From Nyssa sinensis (taxonomy: Eukaryota; Streptophyta; Magnoliopsida; Cornales; Nyssaceae), in assembly GCA_008638375.1 (NCBI GenBank), contig CM018036.1, positions 10,634,328 through 10,698,327 of the forward strand: 64,000 bases of DNA, given 5' to 3'. The position numbers were made by a program, and so were the translations under genes. Under the pieces are notes generated by a model. It did no database searches. It had not been told where the DNA came from and saw nothing but the letters and a program-made list of their open reading frames with translations. The first letter of the stretch is position 1. Each line of letters opens with the position of its first letter. Below, one piece after another: positions 34,192-44,397 of this stretch.

Positions 34192-34521
34192 GGGGAACTG
34201 AGCTGGGGAAGGAACCTACAGATCATTAAACAAAACTTACAGATTACCAAGGCCTAGTTCCCCACTGATAAATCTACCACTATGATTCCAGCTGCTTTCC
34301 TAGCAGCTGGGATGGCCATGAATCAGCTGGAGCGGGATACCTAGCATGTGGTTTGCGGTGAATTGAGCTGGGGAAGGAACCTAAAGATCATTAAACAAAA
34401 CTTACAGATTACCAAGGCCTAGCTCCCCACTGATAAATCTACCACTATGATTCCAGCTGCTTTCCTAGCAGTTGGGATGGCCATGAATCAGCTGGAGTGG
34501 GATACCTAGCATGTGGTTTGC
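34192..34521. repeat. 165-bp tandem duplication of the bHLH gene 3' end
   Basis: Copies at about 34192-34356 and 34357-34521 share AGCTGGGGAAGGAACCTA through TAGCATGTGGTTTGC with only a handful of differences. The right copy contains the last coding codons of the bHLH gene (minus strand), its TAG and the start of the 3' UTR. The left copy repeats them farther downstream. Confidence 0.92.
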
Positions 34522-35964
34522 TCACATTTGAGGTAGGCTTCGACGAGAGTTGGGATAGCGTCAGGCTCTGGATAAGCTTGCAGATCAGAATGGATGGGGA
34601 TGACGAAGACTGGACTGACAATAGGTGCTTGCTGCAATCCATGTGAGGTCAATTCTGATTGCTGAAATTCGGAAGGAGCCACATTCAGGTCAGGATTAGA
34701 CTGGGCCAACCTCTCTTCAATATCACTTTGCAGTTTCCCAATCTGAGCTTCTAGTGCAGAATTCTCATCTTGTAACTCATTCTTCTCGACACTCACCTGT
34801 CCATTGATATTTCATAGACATTTTAAGTCTCATAACTTAAACAGAATGAAACAACGATGCTACACTGGTTTGTCGAAGAGAGGATATTAAATGAGGAGTT
34901 TATTTTGAAGGAATCAATGAAAATGAGTTCCCATAGTAGAATAGATTCAGCCGTTGCAGCATAAACAGGAGAGTCTGTTTCTGCAGACACAACAAGAAAC
35001 TATTCTTTGATAAATGTAAATATGTAACACATGGACGTTAAGAGCCTTACATATTGAGACTCAGACAACAAAGATCCATTCTCCCTTTTGAGGGTCTCAA
35101 TCTGAGAAAGCATGTCCCTCAGGAGTCGAGTAGCTTCACTCAGTATAGAAGCTTTTCCATTGTTCTGCTGTGACAATTCTGCATGAGAAATTCATGAGCA
35201 TATCATATTAAGCATCACCCTTCTGATATTCCCAGTTCATTATGGAAAACAAATCAAATTTGAACAAGAAGTAAACTGGGTGGGGTAAACATGCTAATTG
35301 AGGGCTCCACATAAATGTGGCAAAACAAAATCATTGAAAACATTTCCATGCTTCCACTGGGAACGAAAAAAGAACTCCTAGAAATAGAAATTACCAAGAG
35401 CATTAGCCAGTGCAAGGAAGCGCTCATTCAAATGCTCACGCTTCATTTTCTCCCTCTCAGCCTTGTGAATTCTTTTAGGAACTTTCACCTGATTCTTCTT
35501 GCTATGATGGGATCTGCACAAAATAAGTTTTCAGCTACCAAGCAAGATCTTATAACAGCTTTGTTCTGCAAAAATAATTCACATAAAGCCAATTAAGCCA
35601 ATTAGAATCTGTTATCCAGACAAACTTGGGACCCAGTATGCATATTAATTTTATGACCAGAACTTCAGCCTTTTTTATTTCTTCCTTTTTCTTCCCACAG
35701 GGGGGTTTAACTAGAAATTATTCATTAAAACAAATAGCCCAAAATTCCTCCTTCATTGTATCCTTATGAACATCTAAAAGGCTCTGGAAAGGCAGTCAGC
35801 AGTATACAGCAAGCACTTCACGCTACTGAGAAAAAAATGTTTACCTATAAAGTATATGGCTACTCAAGGCATCAGTAGAAATGGTTTTAACTGTTAGTAC
35901 CCATCTGTGTTACATGAACTCAGTTTCAGGTGTGTGAGTTGTCTCTAGGGTGTCATATCCATCA

Positions 35965-37192
35965 CAAGGATCAAAATATCGTTTAGATCTATAGTTTCGG
36001 TTTGTCCAGAAACGGAAACATTTCGGAAATGTTTCCGAAACATAATAGAAACTGAAAAAAAAATTGGCAACATGTGGAAATATAACTTAAAATTTATTTA
36101 TTTATACAAATAAGCCTATTTATTAAATATTTGTGCATGTTTAAGGAATATACATCATATTCATGATAAATGACACTAATTTAAATTGAAAAATTAAAGA
36201 CTAACTACTTGTTTTTTCATTGTACAGTATGAAATACAATCTTTCTTGACTTTTTTACCATGTAGATGCAATGATCAAAATTTCGGTTTGTAGTGTTGTT
36301 TTGGTCACCCAAAAAATGGAAACATTTCGGAAATGTTTTGAAAACATAGTGGAAATGATGAAAAAAATTAAAATGTGTAGAAACACTTTAGAAACATAAA
36401 GTAAAATATATGAATGTGCAAAAATAAATAGTATAATTAATTAATTGTAAATGTTTTAGGGAATATGTCCATCTACGCAAATTACTAGGACGAAATTGAA
36501 AAAAAAAACGTAAAAAAAAATTAGTTATTAATACCAAATAACTCTTTATTAATTAAAAAATAGTATAAAAAATTAGAGCTAATTTTTTTATATAATATGA
36601 AATTATTATATATTTTAAAATATATTTCTTTTTGTTTTCTGCCCTTCTCGGGCTGTTAATGAAATTCTCAATTTTCTTATAAAAAAAAATTATATATTTT
36701 AAAATATATAAATTATTATAATTAAATACAATATCATAACATAATAGATATATACTATGTAATATCCACGAATTAGATAATTTGATACAAGTTATATATA
36801 AAATAAAAAGTAAAACAAATAGTAATTTAAACTTACTTATAATTAGTAACTTAGTATTAAAATAGTTGTTTCTCTATACTTTATTTCCCCTACTACTTTT
36901 CTATTATTTTAGGAAAATAATAGAAATATCTTCTTGTAATTTTGAGTCTTAATCCTTGAAAAATAAATGAATATTATCTTTTACTAACTTCTAGAATTAT
37001 TATTGATACAAAAGAAATGTTTCCTCTGATTAGGTATGTTTCTACTAGTTTTGGTATGTTTCCACGAAAACAACTTTGTTTCCATGGAAACATGTGAATT
37101 TCGATATTCCACTAGTGTTTCGTTTCGGTTCCCTGAGAAACAGAAACGTTTCGGCCGTTTCGATGGAAAAAAAAACGAAATTTTGATCCTTG
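35965..37192. mobile_element. Non-autonomous hAT-type DNA transposon
   Basis: Ends are inverted repeats CAAGGATCAAAATATCGTTT and, read in reverse, CAAGGATCAAAATTTCGTTT (19 of 20 match). They are flanked by a perfect 8-bp duplication ATCCATCA (35957-35964 and 37193-37200), the hAT signature. The 1.23-kb interior has repeated GAAACATTTCGGAAATGTTT-like subterminal motifs near both ends and again at about 36320, but no transposase. It lies in a bHLH47-like intron. Confidence 0.9.
36626..36688 (+). mobile_element. 63-bp retroposed LINE/SINE tail inside the hAT element
   Basis: The body reads TTTTGTTTTCTGCCC, then GGGCTGTTAATGAAATTCTC, and ends in an A run. This is the style of a LINE 3' end. It is flanked by a perfect repeat of about 20-21 bp (36605-36625 and 36689-36709; core TATATTTTAAAATATAT). 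The length of the duplication and the A tail fit target-primed reverse transcription with extreme 5' truncation. Confidence 0.72.
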
Positions 37193-39344
37193 ATCCATCA
37201 AATCTTTAAATTTCAAGACACACTGACAAGGCTGATGTGTCCCAATGTCTTGAAAAAAAAAGGAAGGGTACATGTGTATTGTTAGTGTCATCAAAAGGAT
37301 AGATTTGCAATAAAATTGAATAACGTGGGGAATTGTGAAAAAGAGGTCCATTAAAAGTACCCGGGTCATTTCAAAATGGTAGGTTAAAGGGCTATGCTTG
37401 CAAAATGTTAAATAAAAAGGGATTGAGGTCACACATTTGTCAATTGAAACAAGTTGGTTCACTAAGGTCAGGTGTTCAAAGTAACGTTGCTCCATCAACA
37501 AATGATTCAACTCCCAACAACTAACTCGATATAATCCAAGTAATGATGTTTCTCCCTCTCATCCCCCTCCTCCTCATCTTTTCTCCCTCTCTTGATTTGA
37601 TGACACTGTAGCATGTGTTTTGAACAAAAGCATTGTCCTACCATATCCTGCACCTGTACCCATGTGGTGCCACTGTTGACATGTACCCCAGGACAAAGTG
37701 CCAAGTCCAGGTAACACAAGTACCTATACTTGAAAAGTGAACACATGCCTTGCTTATGCAGAGCAGTGCTAGCGAATTTAGCTGGATCTAGTTAAATCAA
37801 TATAAATGGATTAGGGATTTATAAATGAAAACTAGCCAACCAGAAGTGACGCCATAGAAACTAGAAATAATATACAGATGAAGAAAAACAGTCAGAACAT
37901 TAATAATATAGTGACTATAGTCAATGTTGCATGAACACTTCGGCATGTGCATTTAGAAGCACCTGTATTAACATAACCCAACATGCGTATGGGCGTCCTA
38001 TACATATACTGTTGCCACTTCCTGAAAAAGAGTGCCCAGGAAAGGTACAAAGAAAAAGACATCTAATTAACTCAAATGAGTCTAGTTCACTAAAAGTTTC
38101 ATAGGGATCTCTCTCTCTCTCTGATAGGCAAAGTTTCACAAAATAGTTTCTAATTTTGTTTCTTTCATTGCATTAGTATTTCAAAATAAGCATAAGTATC
38201 CATGCTAATACGTCATTTTGAATAGAAACTTCAATTACCTTAAGTCAATGAAGAAGAATCACTTGCCACTATGTTAAGTTTGCTGCATTCCCATATCCTA
38301 ATATTTAAGCATAAAAGACATTTTTGAGACCTAGCTACACAGTGCCCAAGTCCATGTAATATGTCACTTACAAAAAAAACTGACACAGTGAACTATACCA
38401 TAGCATTATACAAGGAACCAACTAGTGTGGTGTTGTCATACGGCCCACATCTTGTCAACAAACATAAAGATGTTCTATACAAATTAGAGGCCTGGTTGTC
38501 TGGGTCATAATTCCGTAATAAAAACTAGGGTATAGTATGAAAAGTTAGACATAAAAGTTAAGGGGCAGTTCTGATATTATGAAATATATGGAGAATGGAA
38601 TTTGCTCCTATGTATACACCCAATCAGCTAATGAGGAGAGCATTGATTCCATCTAATCCATTGAGAGCGACCATTCCAGGGGTTCAGAATTTTTAAGAAC
38701 TTTAGTGATATGATACAGTTTAATATGAGACCGTCTTCAAAGAGAGCCATTTGTTACAGAAATCAGTTTATGAGCAGGTAATCAGATTCTTATGAGAATA
38801 TGATATCCCTGAATATCTTTGTTCACTGAAGAAAATTAATTCTATTACTGGTGTAAATATAATTCACCAGCTAAAAACTACTTTCTACCCTAGTATTGCA
38901 GTCCACCGACAGAGATGTTTCTGAACAAGAATGTATTATTACATACCTAAAGTGAATGCTCCAGACAATTAATGTGGGCCAATTTTAATATTTTAATTTA
39001 TAATTGTATCTTTCTAAAATCTTTGGATTTTTATTTTCAAATTTTGCAATTACAAACCAGCTAAAGACTGAACCTTCTACGTCTTGAACCATTCTTTAAC
39101 AAACTACATCTCCAGGATTGCCATTATTTTCTTTTCAATTTTCTGGTCTTATAGTGAGCATTAATTACCAGCAAGCACATAAAAGGACATGCATGCTTTA
39201 TGATACAATAACAAGATATAAGTTTTAGTTTTTTCTTTTCTTTTTATATTTTTTTTTGGACGGACATTTATTATCCATGGCCTTAGCAATATTCAAGGAT
39301 CAAATTCTATAAGTGAGGTCTAGTTAGGATCTTAAAGCACTGAC
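37193..39344. other. bHLH intron sequence, no exon found
   Basis: I searched the minus strand for an extra exon that would reconcile the phase of the flanking bHLH exons and found none convincing. Short frames only. Confidence 0.4.
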
Positions 39345-40250
39345 CCGCTTACAGATTTCTCCTGCCACCATGCTGAGCTTGTCAACTATTGGAGCAGCAG
39401 GGACCTCTGAATCAATGCTCAGCTGCTTCCACCCTATGGGCTTCAATGAATTAGATGCCAATGATGATATATCTGTAATAACGAAAAACATCAAATAAAA
39501 AAATCCACGTCAAGAAACTGCTTATAAACTTAACAAATCAAAGAATCTTATGAAAATGAGAGAATTGCAACCATGGTTGGTTTGAATGCTGAGCAGTATT
39601 ATTTAATACTAGTAGAAACCTAAACTTCTTTTCGATATTGCTCTGTTTGGTTGCAGAGAAAATCACCCGAAGGGGGTACTAAAGTCTTACCGTTTCAGCT
39701 TTCAAGTTACAAAGAACATGAAAAAGTAACCACAACTATGCAAAAAAGTCATGTTTTTGAATATCAAAACAACGAAAATCATGGTCTCAACTTCCCAATT
39801 CTTTTGTTTTCTTCGAGTTTCTCAGCAACCAAACAAGGCATCAAAACGATTGTCAGCCAATAAACGGTGTCTCAAAAACTCACTTTTACCATCAATCATT
39901 AATTACAGTTGCAATATTACATATATGTATACATTCCAATATAAAACCCTAGATCAAACTAACAGGACGGGGCAAAAACCCTGAGATATCGGATGTATAG
40001 ATTAGTGACAGGAACAAACCCTAATTCCAAGAAAGAAAAGCTCCGCAAACAAAATGAATCGAAATCAATACATAGATGATCTTGAAATCAGAGGTCAATT
40101 CGAACACAAGGTTGATGAGAGATTGACTAAACAAGCATTGAAATTTATTGCAAGTGATATAAGGATTTTCGAAGAAAATAATAGATTAGGGCAAACTCGC
40201 ATACCTTGGAAATGTAAAGCCTTGAGGTTCCGTGTCGGGCGCTAGAGAGA

Positions 40251-40555
40251 AGGCGTGTGGCGGGAGAATCTAATACAGGTAAAGAAGCGTGGCGACCACC
40301 TGCCTGTTGAATGCATCGAATCAGGACAGAAAGCACGCCACGTGATTTATCTTCGCCACTGGCACGCAGGTTGATGACACTTTAACATGACCACAATGCC
40401 CCCCCATCCGGTTACGGATGGTAAAATGCCACGTGTTGCTTACATTATACATCGCCACTGGCACGCAGTTGGTGACACTTTAACATGACCACAATGCCCC
40501 CCCCATCCGGTTACGGATGGTAAAATGCCACGTGTTGCTTGCATTATATATTTAA
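40251..40555 (-). promoter_or_regulatory. bHLH47-like promoter with three G-boxes and a 99-bp duplication
   Basis: CACGTG cores occur at 40339-40344, 40430-40435 and 40529-40534. On the coding strand the last two read ACACGTGGCA, an ABRE/G-box. They are 99 bp apart because 40354-40452 is tandemly duplicated as 40453-40551. Each unit also holds the palindrome CCATCCG-GTTA-CGGATGG (40404-40421 and 40503-40520). G-boxes are bound by bHLH and bZIP factors; iron-response bHLH genes are known to be regulated through such sites. The spacing of 90-290 bp upstream of the likely start suits a proximal promoter. Confidence 0.7.
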
Positions 40556-41113
40556 GAGTAAATATAACGACTTCTCTTATGTTTATGAGTGTTCACATCC
40601 TATCAAGTCTTTAACATGAAGTTGATTTTTCATATTTTATTTTACAAGAAATATATTTCTTCAAAATAATTATACTCATATTTTATGAAGTCTTTAAAAT
40701 TATTTTAATCTTTTATGTTTTATTTAATAATATATAAATACATCACTCAAGTTATTTTTTTCTTCAAAATCATAAAATTATCTATTTTATATTTTTTTTC
40801 AAAGAAATATTGATAAAAATCATAAATTTATTTTTATATAAAATAAAGATAAGCTATTTATCTTAAAATTATTTTAAAATAAAATAAGAAAAAATATTTT
40901 GAAAAAGTTAGAAAAAATTAATCAAAATTGAAAAAAATATAAAAATGAATAAATAAAAATGACATTTTTGTCATTTTGAGAAAAAAAAATTTAACTAAAG
41001 GGAATATCTGTATATTATCAGATAAAATAAAGAAGATCAGTATAATTTTAAAAATCTCAAAAAAATTCAGTATAGTTGTTATAAATATCAAGAGAGGTCA
41101 GTATAATTTACCC
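40556..41113. mobile_element. Long-TIR MITE, Mutator-like, copy 2
   Basis: Begins GAGTAAATATAACGACTTC and ends GTCAGTATAATTTACCC. The 9-bp flanks TATATTTAA (40547-40555) and AATATTTAA (41114-41122) differ at one base. Both ends and the overall layout match copy 1 at 24499-25007. It lies immediately upstream of the duplicated bHLH promoter. Confidence 0.72.
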
Positions 41114-41127
41114 AATATTTAAAGAAT

Positions 41128-41275
41128 AAAGTTATACTTTCCTAAATTTTATCTCAAATAACTTGTCTGTGACACGGTAGAATTTCATTGTCGTAGATTA
41201 ATTACATGACTTAATCTTATACCAGTATTTGTATATCACATTATTTGAAATACAAAATTTAAGAAATATATCATT
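41128..41275. mobile_element. Small MITE, same family as 61136-61308
   Basis: The left arm (TTTCCTAAATTTTATCTCAAATAA) and right arm (in reverse, TTTCTTAAATTTTGTATTTCAAATAA) pair around a spacer. The arms also resemble those at 61136-61308. The boundaries are approximate and no target duplication was established. Confidence 0.5.
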
Positions 41276-44200
41276 TTTTATATTGAAATTATGTAAATAC
41301 TTTTTAATATATATATAGTACTAATATTAGATGATTAATTTAATTTTTTAAAATTAATTCAATCATATGAAAGTTTGAGAAATGAAACAACCTAGGTTGA
41401 GGGATAACTAGGGGGTAGGTGTAGAGATAGGGAAGGTTCCCTTAAATATGACATAGGTGCGGATGAACTACAGCCCAATCTTGTTCCAATGGCATTATTA
41501 CCTCCAGTTACTCGGTAATGAATTTTCCTTTTCCTTTTTTTTATTATCAAATATCAAGTGATTCCATGGATTCCAATTTTCTAATATAAAAATTACATAA
41601 ATTTACAACACGTAGATAATACTAAATTATTAAAAAATCACTTCACTTTTGTTCGAAACAAACTCATTGTTATAGAAAAGCCATTAAACTTGAAGTACCT
41701 AACAAAGACTAATTTAAAATTTAATTTTAATTTTAATTTTTCTATCGATATTTTTTTATTTAAATTTAAATTTAAATTTTATTTAAATTTCTTTATATAC
41801 AATTATAAAAACTCAAACTTGTATTACATTTTAAAATAAATAAAATATAAATCATCTTTAAGTTCTTTTAAATACCTTATACTCGGAATAGATCAAAATC
41901 ATTGTTATAGGAATCCTTCTGAGTGAAGCCAATTTGTCTACCCATTGTCATCCACATATCCTGTATCTTGGAATGTATAATTTTCTTGCCAAGGGGGGGC
42001 GTGTGGTGTCCATGGGGAGTGCAGGGCCGGGCACACGTATCTTTAATCCTAACAGAAGTAGATGATAACATATCTAACACAGAAGAAAAGCCAAGAAATG
42101 ACCAGTGATGGCACGAGAATCCACATTCACGGTTTGTGGATGACTGATATTCAACATTACAAACAATCCCATTTTTGAAAAGACGATATTCTTATCCTTT
42201 CATGAATTTATTTATTTATTTTTATCACATATTCTTTTCAACATTTTCATTTCGATTACATTCAATTTATTAACATATTATTTCATAAATCTCAATATTG
42301 TGTTCTACTTTAACATTAATCCTAAATATAAATGAAAAAGAAAAGAAGTTAATTTGATTTTAAGTCTATGTAAAAAACATTATCTTATCCTTTAACCTTA
42401 AGTTCATTTTGATGAGTAGACGTTTGTTTTTTTAAATGACGAAAATATTCATGATTTATACATTTACTTAATCTCTACACGTTTTAAGACTCACCAAAAA
42501 TCACAGAACGCCTCCATCATTCAGCCACTACCGAAACCCCTTCCAAATCTCCTCTCTTGACTTCTCTCATTCTTTCCCTCTATGTAACTATCGCATTCCA
42601 TACAAATCCACCAGCATCTACAAGTCACCACCATCTCTACCAATCTACCAGCCACAACCAGTAGTAGCAGCACCACCGTATTCAGCGCAACAAACCCGCA
42701 AGCCACCGTCAATAGTGGTAGCACTCACCACGGTACGCTAGTCCCACCACCACCACAAGAGGGACGATGACTCAACCACCATCTCTACCTATTCACCAGG
42801 CCACAACCAGTGCTAGCGGCACCACCATCTCCGCTGCAACAACCCAAGAGCCACAATCTAGAAAGAAGAGAAATAGAACCAAAGTATATAATGGAAAGAT
42901 TGAAGAAACTATGGGAGTGTAGAGCCATTGTTATTCCAAAGGAGAAGCATAGGGACAGAGGAGAGCATTCTCATATAGGAATCGTAAATAATAATGCATG
43001 CAAGTATACTAGCACCAATGAGGCAAGAGAAGTATTTCAGGAATAGGAAGGGAAATCATTTGATTTAGAATTTAAGAAATACTGGGCAACAGGCTGTAGT
43101 TATATTACAAAAGAACAAAAAGAAGCCGATAGTATGGGGTGAATACGGCTTAGACTAGATAATGGAACTAGTTAAAGCGCATATGAGCAACATTAGAAAG
43201 CAGCATCAATCACAAAAATCTTTTCAAGAGGTTCCATGTTATATACTCTATAGATTAAACTTTTTCTTCAAATATTGCGAGATTCACAAACCGTAAATTT
43301 TACACTTTTTTAATAGAATTAAATTTTACAATTTTACGACTAAAGTATTTTTAATTACTCGTGCCTTAAATATTAATTTTTTTAAATAATTTTTTATACT
43401 TTTGAAAGCCAGTTTTGATTCTCCAATATATGACAAAAGATCAATCAAACTAAATAAAATTAAGAATTTTCTCAATTTTTATGAAAGTGTAAAACTTTAA
43501 GTTTTTCATTGGTAAAGTGTAAAATTTACACTTTTGTTGAGACGAAATATTACAGTTTTGAATCAAATTTTTTTTTCTTCAAAATTTTATATGCAATATA
43601 AATCTTGTTTAATATATCTTAACTTTTAGAATCCAAATATATTAATTTTATTAGAAACAGAGTTATAATTTATTAGATATTAAAATTTGAAAAAATTGAA
43701 TTTTCTTTTTTTAAAAGGTGTGCTATTTGGCACACCTGCCTTTTAGATTGATGAAATAATTTAGAATGTGAGGGTATTTTAGTCCTTGAAGGATTTGAAA
43801 GAGGTAATGGATTACTAAGTTTAGACTTGAACCTAAGGATAAATTTGGTCTTTTTGTAGACTTCAAACTGAACAACCCAAAGTTCTTTTGTACTAACTTC
43901 CACTAAAATACCCTGATGAGGAGGAGCTCTGCATGCGAAGTTAGAAATAGAAGAGAAAAAAAAAACATCCAAAACACTCCCCAAAACAAGAAACAACCTG
44001 GGGCGGGGGAACCTTGTTTAAAGAATAAATAGTTAGATAATTAAATTAATAATAATTTGTGGGACTGTATATGCATATTGAAACAACTTTTCCATAATCT
44101 GTATGGTATTTACATGAATAACTTGATAAGTGTTAAAACTAAAATATGGTTAATTCAGATTTACACGAGGCCGATAAGAACTTATGTATAACTGAAGAAT

Positions 44201-44397
44201 TATATGAATAATTTTGCCATCAGGCGATAATGCTCCTCATATATGATCAAATCAAACCTGAAAAAATAGCATAAGAAAGAGAAACAAAGTCACACACACT
44301 CAATCTTCAACTTATCTGACCATGGTTAGAAGCCAATGTTTGCAATATCAGAAAATGGAGCGAACCACCTGCCTTGATGGAGGAACTGGACTTCTCC
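41276..44397. other. Intergenic region, no gene
   Basis: AT-rich sequence between the bHLH 5' side and the 3' end of the 2H gene. A CCA-rich patch (42600-42850) contains two diverged copies of ACCACCATCTCTACC...CCAGCCACAACCAGT...GCACCACC. It has short open frames without recognisable protein and no start-stop unit I would defend. The minus-strand frame at 43673-43996 is also unrecognised. Confidence 0.5.

Larger units (their letters stand above)
34445..40250 (-). pseudogene. bHLH47/POPEYE-like transcription factor, frame-disrupted
   Basis: Clear coding exons are 35513-35395 (basic region and helix 1: KVPKRIHKAEREKMKREHLN), 35178-35051 (helix 2: NGKASILSEATRLLRDML) and 34796 onward (coiled coil: EKNELQDENSALEAQIGKLQ; then QSNPDLN). 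These join in phase and match POPEYE-type clade IVb bHLH proteins, nuclear regulators of iron-deficiency responses. A probable leader exon ends at 40205 and exon 39472-39345/39353 reads SEVPAAPIVDKLSMVAGEI. Two faults are visible. The last exon runs to an early TAG (34508-34506), while the family's conserved end (SKPHARYPTPADSWPSQLL) lies in a shifted frame ending at 34445. The exon ending near 39345-39353 does not meet 35513 in frame with either donor. I infer single-base indels: gene decay or assembly error. The start codon is uncertain; the only in-frame ATG is at SMVAGE. Confidence 0.8.

Noticed and set aside
37921..38139. Minus-strand frame as a missing bHLH exon
   Set aside because: I tested it as a bridge between the bHLH exons at 39345 and 35513, but it has no matching splice borders in the needed phase and no similarity to the family.
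42520..43046. Small open frames in the CCA-rich patch
   Set aside because: The frames follow simple CCA/ACC repeats, lack conserved motifs and are not joined by splice sites I trust.
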